Of a stretch of DNA of 64,000 nt, positions 1-11,902 are shown one piece after another. Where the stretch lies: positions 1,638,945-1,702,944 of the forward strand of contig NW_003314280.1 in the NCBI RefSeq assembly GCF_000143415.4. Direction: 5' to 3'. The stretch is from Selaginella moellendorffii (taxonomy: Eukaryota > Streptophyta > Lycopodiopsida > Selaginellales > Selaginellaceae). A program made the translations under genes and the position numbers. Below the pieces are notes generated by a model, which saw only the letters and a program-made list of their open reading frames with translations, searched no databases and was not told where the DNA came from. The first letter of the stretch is position 1; every line of letters starts with the position of its first letter.

Positions 1-331
1 AGAAAGTTCAAGAGCATTATTTAAATTGAATAATATACAAGGAATTTTTATAAACTAAATAATATACAAAAGGCAATCTTATGGAATACCCACATCATTT
101 AATGGATGATAATCAATGCAGAATTAGATATTTTTATCACAAGATGAAGTATACACACCAAACACTTTGTGATTTTTGGATAACACTATAATTAATAAAA
201 GAGAATGATTTATATTTTTTCAATTAGTTAAGGGTTTTAAAATATATAGCATTAAGTGTTGTTGGGTTTGAATAGTATTGAGTTTGATGATAAACATCAT
301 TCTTTAATATCTTCTTGACATTTACTCATAT
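1..331. other. AT-rich flank with no recognisable gene
   Basis: This AT-rich stretch has no open frame, RNA gene or repeat that I can recognise. It borders the promoter-like start of the gypsy relic at position 332. Confidence 0.5.
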
Positions 332-740
332 TGTGAGGGCCAAGTGTACGGCTACGATGCCATATACTAATATTAGCGTAGTGGGATTTTGATAACCGTC
401 GGATTGGTTTCAATTTGGACCACTCGCTCCTGTATATAAACTAGGGTTTTTGGGCTAATTAATATGCACATTTTCTATATTCCCTTTCCATATTCCAAGC
501 ATTCACATTGGTGGAGATGAAGGGCACCTTTGATTGTCCCTGGGGAGTGCTTGGAGTTGGGATTTCAGTTTAGATCTAGCTTTTGCATCGTTTAGATCTA
601 GCTTTTTCCATTTCCTTTCTTTTGTTCTTTCCTTTTAGGATTTTGGTTTAGATCTAGCTTTTTGCATTGTCTAGATCTACCATTTCCTTCTAGCTTTTTG
701 TCGTTTATCTTCTTTTGCTCTTTTTTTTTCATTCGTCTCC
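332..740 (+). repeat. LTR/leader-type region of gypsy relic A
   Basis: Positions 332-470 match, in reverse orientation, positions 26555-26692 upstream of the gag of the element at 23.4-26.7 kb. Shared blocks include the TATA-like TATATAAACTA followed by a GGTTTTT tract. A promoter-bearing block repeated just upstream of two gag genes is best read as a diverged LTR (U3/R) plus leader. From about 570 to 690 the leader holds four imperfect copies of a unit around TTTAGATCTAGCTTTT. No primer-binding site could be placed, so the LTR end is uncertain. Confidence 0.5.
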
Positions 741-2734
741 ATGGCAGATCAACAATCTCCTCCTTTAACTCTGGAGTAGCAGTTGGTACAATTGCTTGAT
801 GCTATGCGCTTGCAATTGAACAACCAAACTCAGTTGATGGCGGCGTTCACGGCACATGGTACAACTCCTCCTACTCTTGATGCCAATCCTTGCATTCGGC
901 CGGAGTTCTTTTGTGGGAATCCTGGGGATGATATGTACCATTGGTTCGATCACTTTACGGTGATTGCCACATATCATTCTTGGGATGATGCTCGACGTTT
1001 GCGTGAGTTTCCCACGTATCTCCAAGGGACGGCGTTGTAGTGGTACAACGGTTTGGGAGCAGCCACTCGCGGGGATTGGAGTGTTCTTCCAGATGTCTTC
1101 AAACTCGCCTTTGGACATGCCGATGACTGTGATGATGCTTTCCAGCAATTGCATCGTCTTTACCAAGGGCCATCTGAGTCGATGATGCAATGTGGTGTTC
1201 GTTTCTGAAGTCTTTTGCTTCGTGCGGTCAAGCTAGGAATGTTGTGGCCAGCACTTCGTCAAGATCTTGTCAGACTTGTGCATGCACTTGCTCCCACCAC
1301 CTTTGACGATGCTCTTCGCTTGGCACAACGTTATGAGACGTCGCCTCTTCCACTTCTTGCTACACGTCTTTCAGCTCCACTTCCTGTGGGTGATGGTCTT
1401 GTTCCAATGGAGGTTGATGTTGCTGCTGCTCGAGTCCAAGGTCAAGGGCGAGGACGTGGTCATAGCCGTGATGTTTGCTGCTGGGCATGTGATGAAGTTG
1501 GTCATACTTATCGGTGTTGTCGGCGTTTTCCGGATTGGCGACCTCCATTTCCTGGGTGGAGACCTTGGCGTCAGCAACGTCCCGTTAGTGCTGCTGCAAT
1601 AGAAGGTTTGAACACCGAGATGCATCCAGGAAACGAGGAGTCACGGAAGTAACAGAGGGACCTTGCACGAATAAGTCAGTGACCCCTCCATCTTTCTTTC
1701 GGGAGTATCATCAAGGGGTTCACTCGGCACCAGTTCATCCAGTGTTTATTTTTCAAGCTTGTCTTTATAACAAAAGGTCTTCTATTATTCTCTCCGTGTT
1801 GGTTGATACAGGTTTGAGTTTATCTTCTATTGCTCGACTTGTTGCCACACGTTGTCGTCTACACTTGCATCGTGCAGCGGAACCAATTTTCATTCTTTAT
1901 GGCAACCGCTGTACACATGCATATGCACGGGATGAGGCGGACCTTGTTGTGCGTGTGGGCGATCTCGAGCTTGAGTTGCAGTCGTTAGAGGTGGTGCTGA
2001 GTCAAGCTTTTGACCTCATTCTTGGTATGGATTGGTTGCAGCGTAATCATGCCAAGTGTGACTCTGAGGCTTCTCCCCCTTGTCTCATATTTCCTTATGT
2101 TTCATCCATTCCTCTCACTTCCATACCTCTTTGTCCCTCTACTTCTACCTCTGCTTCCATTACTTTTGTTTCCCCACTATTTCCTCCTATGTTTCCATCT
2201 TATTTTGCTCTTCCCTTTTCTGATCCCTCCGACGATATTTGTGTTGCAGTAGTTGACCGGCTCATGAAGGAGTATTCTGATCTCTTTGCCTTTGACTTAT
2301 TGTCTGGAGCCAAGATTGCCACATGTCATCTGATTCCAACTAGGGATGCTCGTCCAATCAAGATTCCTGTTCGTCGTTGGTCATCAAAGGAGATCAAGAT
2401 TTTACGTGCAAATGTCAAGGAGATGTTGGAGAAGAGTGTTATTCGGAAGTCGTGAAGTCCTTGGGCATGTGAACCTCATCTTATGACGAAGTTTGATGGG
2501 AGTATTCGTTTATGCATCGACTATCGTTCGTTAAACGAAGTAATGATCTTGGATGTGTACCCTCTTCCTCACACTGCTGATCTCTTGGATCGTTTGGGGC
2601 GAAGTCGTTAGTTCACCAAGCTAAATCTTGCTTCTGGGTACTGGCAAGTACCAATGGCCGAAAAAGATATTCTTAAGACTGCCTTTCGTACACCATTTAG
2701 TTTGTATGAGTTCTTGGTGATGCCATTTTGTCCA
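741..2734 (+). pseudogene. Ty3/gypsy gag-pol relic A (gag, protease, partial RT)
   Basis: Gag starts at the ATG at 741 and runs to the TAA at 1650-1652 in one frame broken by stops (near 777, 1038 and 1207). It ends with a CX2CX4HX4C zinc knuckle around 1485-1530 (WACDEVGHTYRCC). Pol is in the -1 frame, open from about 1622. A protease-like VDTGLSLSS lies near 1800, then a linker, then RT motifs to 2734 ([32 protein letters not shown]) with stops near 2453 and 2608. RT ends abruptly at 2734, where sequence of another gypsy family begins. It is non-functional; the gag/pol frame relation is discussed in the findings. Confidence 0.85.
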
Positions 2735-3575
2735 CGCTGATCTCTCACAACCTTTCTTCATTGAGGCTGATGCCTCCGACTTTGCCATTGGTGCTGTGCT
2801 GTCTTAACTCGGAGCAGATCAAGAATTTCATCCGGTCGCCTTCCATTCTCGGAAATTCCAGCCTGCGGAGATCAATTACAAAATCCACGATAAGGAGCTC
2901 CTTGCCATTGTGGATTCCTTTGGAGAGTGGCGTCGTTTCTTGGAGGGGGCAGGCCATCAAACAACGGTCTAGACGGATCACAAAAATCTCAAGTACTTTG
3001 CTACTTCCTGAGTTTTGAGCCGTCGTCAAGCAAGATGGGCACAATTCCTGAGTCGGTTTGACTTTGTTATCAAGTACAGACCTGGAAAGCTTCAAGGCCT
3101 TTCTAATGCTCTTTCAAGGCGCTCCTATCTCAGTCTCAGGCCTGGTAATCCTGCCTTCGATCAACAAGATTAGGTTATCCTCGGTCCTAATTGGCTTCAA
3201 GTTATGGCAATTTCCTTAGCCCCTCAGGACTCTTCCTTGATAGATGCAATCAAAAATGATCTTCAATCCGATGACCTCACCAGCGACATTTTCCCCCATC
3301 TTCAGGCTGGACACCCAGTGACTCCCGACTGCCGGCGATTTGATGAGTTTGAGTTCTTAGATGGCTTGTTGTACTGTGGGGAGCAACTTTATGTTCTTGA
3401 AGGTGATGCTCGAAGGTTGGTCTTGATGGCATGCCATGATAGCCTGACTGTTGGTCACTTTGCGAAAACCTATGAGTTGGTTGCACGGGACTTTTGGTGG
3501 CCTCACATGGATGACTACATCAAAGCTTTTGTTACCTCCTGTGACACTTGCACCTGGAATAAGGTACCTTGCCAA
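2735..3575 (+). pseudogene. C-family gypsy RNase H-integrase fragment, plus strand
   Basis: The translation matches the RNase H and integrase N-terminus of element C (18256-20316) almost residue for residue (for example [28 protein letters not shown] and the HHCC finger ending CDTC). It carries stops at several positions where element C has sense codons. It starts without its own RT, joined to relic A at about 2734. It stops inside the integrase finger at about 3575, where the strand of the family flips. It is a recombinant fragment, not an intact element. Confidence 0.85.
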
Positions 3576-5174
3576 AGGCTGCCTTGAGTGTGTCAAAGGC
3601 CTGTTGGGCAGCAGTAGACCAAGAGAAGGGAACATCCTTGCGAGTGAGATGCGTGAGAGGAAAGACAATGTTAGAGTAGTGATCAATGAATTTGCAGTAG
3701 AAGTTGGCAAAGCCAAGGAAAACCTGAATGTCCGATATTAATTGTGGAGGCTCCCATTCGAGAATAGTTTTAACTTTGGTAGGATCCATCATGATACCCT
3801 TAGGAGTGACAATGTACCCAAGGAATTCCACAGACTCCTGATCGAAGGAACATTTCTCAAGCTTCGTGTAGAGGCTGTGTTCCCGCAGCTTCGCCAGCAC
3901 CTTGCGTACATGTTCATCGTACTCCTCCTGAGTTTTCGAGTAGATGAGGATGTCATCGAGGTAGACGATCACCATCTGATCAAGAAACTCCCAAAAGATG
4001 TTGTTTGCCATGTGTTGGAAAACTGCTGGAGCATTTGTCAAGCCAAACGGCATGACAGTGTACTTGAAGTGGCCATAGCGGGTTCGGAACGCAGTCTTCC
4101 ATTCATCACCAGGCCGGATCCGGATCAAGTTGTATGCTCCACGGAGGTCGATCTTAGTGAAGAAGCGGGCACCGCCGAGGCATTCCAACAGGTCCAAGAT
4201 CAGGGGCAGCGGATAACGGTTCCGAACAATCACCTTGTTCAAACCTCGGTAGTCAATGACTAGCCGCAAACTCCCATCCTTCTTCTTGACAAAGAAGACA
4301 GGCGCTCCAGCTGGGGACTGCGAATGCTGAATGTACCCCAAGGCAAGGTTCTCATCCACGTACTCTTTGAGGGCCTTAAGCTTGGATAGGGACAACCCGT
4401 AGATAGGCCCCCACGGAGGTGACGCTCCTTCTTGTAAATCAATGGGACAGTCATAAGGCCGATGAATAGGCAGTACACTAGCCTTTTTCTTGTCAAACAC
4501 ATCCTCAAAATCATGATACTTCTCAGGAAGACTGACAAGAGAAACATGCAAAGAAAAAAGGAAAATAGATTCTTCATGAAGGAGTTTTTTTATAGTGATT
4601 GTGGAGATAGGAGGAGGCGTACGACTAAATGGAATGATGAGATGAGGATACTATCCAGTGTAAGATGGAAAAGAGGAAAAAGAAGAGGGTGAAAACTTCG
4701 TAGAGTTAGGAATAGAACCCTGATTTGAGTTTAGGGAACTTTTCCTGATTCGGACTCGGTGAGTAGTAGGGGAAGCTATGGGAGATGGTGACGTGGGAGA
4801 GATGAGTTGTAATTCCTTCAAACAGATCTGAGGCTGGTGTAGTTGGAACCAAGGAAGGCTGAGCACCACAGAGGAGGACTTATTGTTGATGATGTTGAAG
4901 GTGATATTGGTGACGATGGACCCGATGTGTACTCAAACGGGCAACATTTTCCTAAGTCCAGAAGATGGAGACACAAAATGCCCATTGATGCCTTCAACCC
5001 TTAGATCCCGTATGGTAGGAGAAAGAGGAACGTGATGTCGGGCAGCAAAGTCTGTGTCCATGAAGTAGGAAGTTGCACCCGAGTCCAGTAGCGCCAGAGT
5101 CTTGAGTCCTGATTGTCTGGTGAAAGAAAGGAGACATGGGATGCGGGAATTGGTGCTGGTTTTGATAAAAGATG

Positions 5175-5859
5175 GTGAGTGTAGCGCATGTGATCATGGG
5201 ATGAGATTTGGATATACTGTCACCATGGATCCTTGAAACCTTGGGGGATAAATGGGGATAAAATAGCCACTAAAGGCTCTCTCATCAAGCAATTGCCCCT
5301 TTTCTAGTTGGCTTAAGGGGAGAGAGATAAGATGCGCTACAGTTGGTATCAAAGTAAATAGCACGGGTTCGATTCCCATTGATTAGTAGCTACTTAAAAA
5401 TATAATATACCCTTGAGCAAGGTATACTCCTACCCCTAAAATTTGAAATCGTACATATTGGGGATCCATGCATACGTCCTTCCTCTTGTGTGGAGTATCC
5501 ACAGACAAAGGTATCCACTATGGGACTGCGTTACGGGTGGATGACTAGTTGCCTCACATGGAATAGCTAGTCTACACAATGGAAGGATTGGTAAATTCAG
5601 TGCAGAAATGGAGGTGTTGGTTCCCCTTGGCTCAGTAGGGGTTGTTAATCAATAGTCAATGAGGACATTGACATCTCTGAAAGGGGGGTGAGTGTAGCGC
5701 ATGTGATCATGGGATGAGATTTGGATATACTGTCACCGTGGATCCTTGGAACCTTAGGGGATAAATGGGGATAAACTAGCCACTAAGGGCTTTCTCATCA
5801 AGCAATTGCCCCTTTTCCAATTGGCTTAATGGGAGAGAGATAAGGTGCACTATAGTGAG
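5175..5859. mobile_element. TRIM-type miniature LTR retrotransposon with 5-bp TSD
   Basis: Two 162-bp direct repeats (5180-5341 and 5693-5854) start TGTAGCGCATG and end CTACA or CTATA. By hand count they differ at about 12 positions. Immediately inside the left repeat, TTGGTATCAAAG (5343-5354) resembles the tRNA-iMet primer-binding site. Immediately before the right repeat lies a purine tract (GAAAGGGGGGTGAG, 5679-5692). The 675-bp element is flanked by GTGAG on both sides (5175-5179 and 5855-5859), a clean target duplication. The paralogous position in element C (near 21940) lacks the insert, which confirms the boundaries. It has no coding capacity. Confidence 0.92.
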
Positions 5860-5914
5860 GAGTTTGATAAAGAAGAAAAGTGATTTTTATTCGGGGAGTC
5901 TAAACAGATAGCTC

Positions 5915-6886
5915 CTACTCTATTTGGACAAGGTCATTTCCCGAATGCAGCAGAGGTGGATCTTGAGGCAGAGTGAACTCGAGCAGTCGGGGAGGCTTCT
6001 TGGGACACACAGCTGCTTTGTGATTAGGATCAGCACAGTAGAGGCAAAGATTATGAGATATTCGAAGTTGCTTCTTAACAGGACTCAACTTCCCTCTGAT
6101 GAGTCGGGGGGTACCAAAAATATCCATTAGGACCGGAGTAGTAGGTTCAAGAGTATGCCTTGAAGACTCAAGCTGGAATTCCTGAGTCTGAGATGGGAAA
6201 ACGGCGGCGCGGCAACTTTCCTGACGATGCTCAAAGAGATGATTGTTGCATCGAACAGCTTTGTTGATCATGTCCGATAGGTTTGTGGGATCCTCCATGG
6301 TGAGCAACAAATCCTTGACACTGTTGTTGAGGCCGAAACGAAATTGATCAATCAGGGCCCACTCATCCCACTGAGTGTCCAAGGCAAGGAGTTGAAACTC
6401 TGCAGCATAGATCGAGGCAGGACGAGACCCCTGAGAGAGACATCTCATCTTTGTGGTGGCAGCCCGAACCCGATCCGTCTCGCCAAAACATGCTCCGAGC
6501 TTCTCTTTGAATAATTGAAGATCCATCAGCTCCGGAACCACAACCCCTTTTATGCTCATCTCTAGGGGAGGAGAAAACCATGACAAAGCTGCACCTTTGA
6601 GAAACATCCCAATCGCGCCAATTTGAGACTCGGGAGTGGGGTACCGCTGATGTTGAAGTGCGAAGATCAGCTCCATCTGGTTCAAGAATCCGCGAAGCTC
6701 CGAATGCTTGCCTAAAAATTTCACCGAGAAACTCACCTTCGGTTCAGAAACTTTGCTTGATCCTTGAGCCGAAAGTGAAGCAAGCTCCTATTGCATGCAA
6801 AGAAAGGTCGCCTTCAACTCGATATTCTCAGACTAGATTTTTGCAAGGACTTCGGCAAATAAATCAGGATGGCTTGGAGACTCCAT
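5915..6886 (-). pseudogene. gag of element B
   Basis: This gag polyprotein relic spans ATG 6886 to TAG 5915. It contains the retrotransposon gag domain (around LRGFLNQMELIFALQHQ) and a CX2CX4HX4C knuckle (LYCADPNHKAAVCPK). Stops in the first 50 codons break the N-terminus, but the rest (6736-5915) is open. It ends, as in element C, just after a GGGAAAT heptamer (5936-5942), with protease in the -1 frame. Confidence 0.8.
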
Positions 6887-6980
6887 CAGCAAAGAAGAAA
6901 GAAAAGGGGGAAAAAGGCAAGGCAGTCAAACAATCAAAACGGGCTAAAGCAAAATAAAAAAAACACAATCTGAATCAAAT

Positions 6981-7367
6981 TGTCAAGACCCCCAACAAGA
7001 TCAAGACTGGAAAATGCAGAAGATAAAGAGAAAAGCTAGTGGAAATGAAGAAGAAGCCTTAGATTGGTGTTGATTCAGATTGTGGAGAAATGGAATAAGG
7101 CTAACCTATATATACTATAGGTTGATGAAGCTCCACCACTCTTGGATCGAGGATGGCGTAAATATAGTTGAGGTCGAGGAGGCGCCATATCATCATCAGG
7201 AATGTGGCTCGAGACTCAGGAATCGTACAGGAAATCAGAGAGTCAAGAATAAGGAAGTGTCTTGAGAGTCAGGAATAGGGAAGTGTCTCAAGAGTCAGGA
7301 ATGTGGTTTGCAGGTTAGGAATCCGGCTTGAGTCAGGAATATGGCAAGAATTGGGGGATTCCTGACA
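6981..7367 (-). repeat. C-family LTR (5' LTR of element B)
   Basis: This 387-bp LTR reads TGTCAAGACCCCC to GGGATTCCTGACA on the plus strand. It is homologous end to end to the two LTRs of element C (17859-18244 and 23070-23445). It carries internal short tandem repeats of GAGTCAGGAATAGGGAAGTG type and a TATA-like TATATATACTATA. Confidence 0.9.
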
Positions 7368-7389
7368 ATAAACATAATACATTTTGACA

Positions 7390-7712
7390 AAAAGCTTTAA
7401 GATAGAAAATCAAGAGTGGGAGAGGAATTCTCAAAGAACTGCTTGAAAAACAATAAAGTAATCGATAAGCAACTCTCTAGAAAGGGAGAAAAAAACAACT
7501 AATATATGGAAGTGTAGAGAGTGAGTCTAAAATTGAATTCAAGATTGAGGTTGAGACTAAATCTGAGATCGAGTCTGAGACCGAGTTTAAATCGGAGTCC
7601 AAGTTCGAGTTTGAGACTGAGACTAAGACCAAGACCAAATCTAAGATTGAGTCCAAGTCTGAGACCAAAACCAAATTCAAGTCTAAGTAGGAGTTTATAT
7701 AGTGAGGCATCA
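7390..7712 (+). repeat. Dispersed repeat with degenerate GAGTCTGAGA minisatellite
   Basis: Positions 7515-7690 are a run of about 6/12-bp purine-rich units (GAGTCTGAGACC, GAGTTTGAGACT and variants). The flanking leader (CAAGAGTGG, CTCTAGAAAGGG, ATGGAAGTGTAGAG) recurs at 33660-33800, next to a similar array at 33800-33920. This identifies one dispersed repeat family. The long open frames across it on both strands are products of the repetition and are not annotated as genes. Confidence 0.7.
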
Positions 7713-7779
7713 ATAGAACTCTACACCCTTATGACATACACATACCAAAGAGATGGTAAATAACTATTTTAATCCAAAT

Positions 7780-9124
7780 GCTAAAAGTTCACATATTTTG
7801 CGATCATCCTTTTGAAGGTCCAAACAAGCCATTCCACCAAACCGTTTGACTATGAATGATAAGAACTCATGAAAGTGTGGTGTATCCCTAATTGAGACTT
7901 CAAAACGTGAAATGCCTCAACCATAAATGTGGGACCATTATCCAAAAGAATCTACTCTAGACAGGAATGTTGGAACACCACTCGATTCAAGAGGCAGTAT
8001 CCAATAGAAGTTGCAGACATGCAAGTAAGAACACCAACTTTCACTCAGCGAGTTAAGTAGTCAAAAGCAATAATAACATCCTCATTGCCAGTAGTCAATC
8101 ATAGAAAAGGTCCCATAAAATCAAATACCACCAACTCAAATAGACGGGAAATTGCAATTGATTCCAACCATCCTTCCACAACACAAGAGGGAATATTACA
8201 AGTTTGGCACCAAATGCAACTACACACATACCAGATAACATTATGTTGCATCTCTGGCCAATAAAAAGATTTGCGCAACTTCTCAGTCACATGACAATGT
8301 CCCATATGCCCACCTAAAATAGGAGAATCATGGTAGGCATAGAGAACGTATGGAATAAAGATTGAAGGCACCATTAACCATAAATGATCATCAAGATTTG
8401 TCCCCACATAATAAAGAAAACTATCCTTAAGGTGATATTAAGAATATAAATGCCAAAATGGTAAGTTATCAACAAGTGATGCAAGATTCTCAAACCTATC
8501 TGAAGCCTTCGAATCCACATCTCAATCTTTTAAGCCTTATGAACCTCATGAAAAGAAGGTAAATCCTGCTCTGCACCTTGTGAACATTGAACGTTAAGTA
8601 CAACAACCACCGACGGCACAAAATCCTCATCTAAAAAATCACAAATGCAGGAACAACAAGTTTGTCAAAAATATGAGAAGAGAGCAAAAAAAGAAGAGAA
8701 ACTCAAGAAAGGGCATCAGCATCAACTATAGAATTCACTGGGCGATAAACAATATCAAAATCATATATCTAAAGTTTCAAAGCCCACCAAGCAGTACAAC
8801 CAATCAAGTTGTTCCATTTCAATAATGAAGTAATTGCAGCATGATCACCTTCTAATAACGTCTAAGAACCATATAAATATGTATGAAGTTTCTCAAAACA
8901 CTCTTTTTCTGTCATAAAGTAGTTCACCTCTACTGTTGTAATATACAAGTGATATATATAATGAAATGGCATTGACCAAACACACTCAAGCTCTCTTGCA
9001 TCAATATACATTTAATACCAATATCAAAAGCATCCATGCATAAAATGGAAAGTTGAGTGTAATTAGAATATGCCAAAACCGGAGGAGTTGTCAATAGCTC
9101 TTTGAGATCCATTGTAGCGCACAT
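7780..9124 (-). pseudogene. Ty3/gypsy pol relic (RNase H and integrase)
   Basis: On the minus strand, 9124-8930 encodes an RNase H-like start (LKELLTTPPVLAYSNY, then CMDAFDIGIKCIL). Positions 8407-7790 encode the integrase finger (HCHVTEKLRKSFYWPEMQ, CSCIWCQTC) and core (VVFDFMGPFL, LLDNGPTFM, HHTFMSSYHS). There are many stops and frameshifts. It differs from both the C and A families, so it is a further gypsy lineage in this cluster. Confidence 0.75.
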
Positions 9125-9399
9125 GGTTTTTACCTTTTATCCTATAGTGATTTATCATAGGATAACCATGAAGTAGAACCTAAACCTTCTTTATGCCACA
9201 TGACAGATGCCACGTGTCCAAAGGATTGGTGTGGAACCCAAGTTTCAAGGCCTTGGGCCACTAAACTAAGAAATAGTGCCAAACTCCCAAGCATGGAGCC
9301 AAGGAGTGATGGAATCGAACCATGGAGCAACTCTTGAGCATGCAGCCCAAAGAGCAAAAGGATAGAAGCCCATAGTGACTTGGAATAGTTCTAGAGCAA
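9125..9399. other. Non-coding stretch between pol relic and repeat R1
   Basis: I see no gene. It begins TGTAGCGCACATGG, slightly resembling a TRIM LTR start, but the similarity does not continue. Confidence 0.4.
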
Positions 9400-10790
9400 C
9401 TAGCATCCCAATGCCAGGACTAACACGCAAAACGGAGCCAAACAGAGTCTAGTGCTATTTCAGCATACTAGTGGCCTAACGTGAAGATATGAGTACTCCA
9501 CCAGCTAGCATGGTGTGGAGCTTGGGCTTAGACCCAAGCCGGAGGCAGAACAAGAACAAGCACACAAGTGGGAGCTAGACTATGCCTCAGGTTGGTCGAC
9601 CATGCCCGACCTACCCACTATCCCTACTATACATTTAGAACCCCCCACAACCACCCCCTTCGAGGAACACACGCTTTAGGCTTTCACCCCAAGCCTCCCT
9701 TAGTATTAGGAATTAGTCTCTGGGATAAGCTCGAAACTTACTAAATAAGGAATGGCGCTAAGATGTGAATTTGGACACGGTACAAACACTATTGTGTTCA
9801 AGCCAATCTTTACATTCCGTAGATATGCCAAATGAGCAAATTTAGACACTTTTTATAAATAGCAATTAGGACCAAAATGAGACTAACACAAAGGGCATGA
9901 TAGCAAGGGTATTTGGTAGACACGGTAAACTATCATTTAGCAAATATTGAGGGACCAATCTCAATATCGCAAGAGTTCTTGATATTAGCAAGTGCAAGCC
10001 AATGACAAGAGTTTCTCAAGCCGGGCCGAGTATGCTTAGCAAGAAACACATAGGAGTTCCTATCTTATGTTTATCCGATTTAACTGCACGGTCAATGACC
10101 AGTTTCTCAACTAGCTCAAGTGGAACTGATAACGAGTCTAGCAATACAGACCTCCTACCATCGTGGTAGTAAGGAAAGAATATCCGAAAGGACTAGCTAA
10201 CAGGTAACTTTCGATACCCAAAGTCACATTCGCAACACTCTCCCCACCTAAGGAAGATTGACGTCCTCATCGATGCATACTCGAGTCTAGACCACCGCCA
10301 AGGAAACAACTCCAAAACAAGTCACGGTGATCACACTATATGAGAAATGCACCAACTTAAATGAGTTAGGGGAACCTTTTTGTCTAATGTAGATGTGTTA
10401 CTAACTCAGACACCTTCCAGCCATCGCCGACAAGGAAATGACCAACAGAGTTAGCCACCCTTGCTACTTTGGGTGTCACCCAGCTTACAAAAGTGTGATA
10501 CGATATGTCCCTACCCACAGGGACATAGAGGGAGAAGCCAGGGGCCCCAACCCTCCTGAGCAAAGAAACCAAACCCGTCGGTAAGGTTTAGATAGACTAA
10601 GCAGTTAGAGTTGTTTACATGGTCATGCCCTTTTAACAGAATAAGGAATATCGACAGAGAGGCGGGTTATGTGACCAATCGATAGTAGTTACCCCATGAT
10701 TAGAGATTTCACAATGCACACAAAGTGCCGAAGCCAATCTGCCTATACTAGCCCAAACGTAAAGAATAATAGATGGACAATATCAAAGTC
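9400..10790 (+). repeat. Long dispersed repeat R1, copy a
   Basis: About 1.4 kb is collinear with 15755-17250 and 62552-64000. Shared blocks include GGCTTTCACCCCAAGCCTCC, TTCGATACCCAAAGTCACATT and TAAATAGCAATTAGGACC. It has no intact coding frame. The length, recurrence and retroelement setting suggest an LTR or the non-coding body of a non-autonomous LTR element. Confidence 0.75.
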
Positions 10791-10799
10791 ATAAACAAT

Positions 10800-11640
10800 G
10801 ATATCTTAGAGTCTTAATTATCAGTGAATATATCTTAGATTAGAACACAAAAGTATTCCAAGTAAGTTATCATCCGATAAACCAGTATTATAGGATAGGA
10901 ACCACCAAGATCATCATAATTGAAAAACATAGGAATCACTATCTAATAAAATTCAAGAGCAAGTATATCATTAAGGAAACTCAAATGATAAAACTTTACT
11001 AACAAAGATTGCAGATAGTATGCCAAACAATTTACCCAAGATAACTCAAAGAACACAAAGTATCATTAACCGACAAGCATAATGCTCGTGAATATATCAC
11101 CCAAAGGAAATAACATTCTAATCTATTAGAACTAGCTCGAGCAACAATCAACATAACAGAATGAATGTGGTAAAACAAACAAAAATTTAGTCATGCTAAA
11201 CATTGCACTAGCCAATTTGAATAGATCCCAGTCAATAATACGAAGGAACCAGAGTTGTTTAAGCAAGTGTTGGCAACATTCTACTAATGTCTCAAACCCA
11301 AAAGACTAATCCAAAGCAAACCACAAAAAACATGTGGTATTGCAAAAAGCTATAAACCATCAAAGAAAATAACTAACAATCATGAAAGATTATCAATCAT
11401 CTCATCAATAGAGAGATGCATAATCATCATCGAAGAAAAAATTCACCATCCCGAAGAATAACAAATCATTCCATACGAACAACAATCAAGCAAAACCCTT
11501 GATAAGGATAATCAACTATCCTAGATGATTGTCAATCATCACCAATGATTGCCAAATGCAAATACTAACTTCAACATCAAAACTATGAGCCAAAAATGCC
11601 TTCCCCCAACAACTCCAAACAAATAGATATTCTTCCTGGT
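10800..11640. other. AT-rich intergenic stretch
   Basis: I find no open frame, RNA gene or match to the other repeats of the window. Short direct repeats around CAATCATC occur near 11390-11560. Confidence 0.5.
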
Positions 11641-11902
11641 TTATAAGTTTCCAAACTTTAGATTGTTACCTTTCACTACTTTTCTTGTTTTGAGCTCTTT
11701 CACTCAAAATCCACTACTTCAGGGTGACATGACATATTGTTGGCTCTGCATGGGTCTAAGAATGTATACGTGACCATGAGAAACAATTAAAAATGATCTC
11801 TTGATGCCATTTCTGTGAATAAATACCAGAGAGCAGAGCCCACCACAATTCACACCAATTAGTTCCTTCTTGAGATTTCACGACATCAAGTGTTCTATAG
11901 CA

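Larger units (their letters stand above)
3576..7367 (-). mobile_element. Truncated C-family Ty3/gypsy chromovirus (element B)
   Basis: Read on the minus strand, this copy has a 5' LTR (6981-7367), gag (about 6886 down to 5915), protease (roughly 5870-4740, interrupted by a TRIM insertion at 5180-5854) and RT (4551 down to about 3590). RT carries the catalytic block VIVYLDDILIYS and LRLVIDYRGLNKV. RNase H, integrase and the 3' LTR are missing, because at 3575/3576 it abuts the same family in the opposite orientation. It is closely related to element C, and this copy keeps several sense codons that are stops there. It has its own nonsense changes, so it is probably inactive. Confidence 0.85.

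Noticed and set aside
1640-1690. A strong frameshift hairpin in relic A
   Set aside because: The GAGTCAC/GTGAC pairing has a mismatch and a loop of more than 30 nt, so only the slip-like motif and frame relation are reported.
7477-7763. Open frames on both strands over the minisatellite
   Set aside because: They consist only of repeated Ser/Leu/Asp or Arg/Leu/Ser units created by the 6/12-bp repeat.
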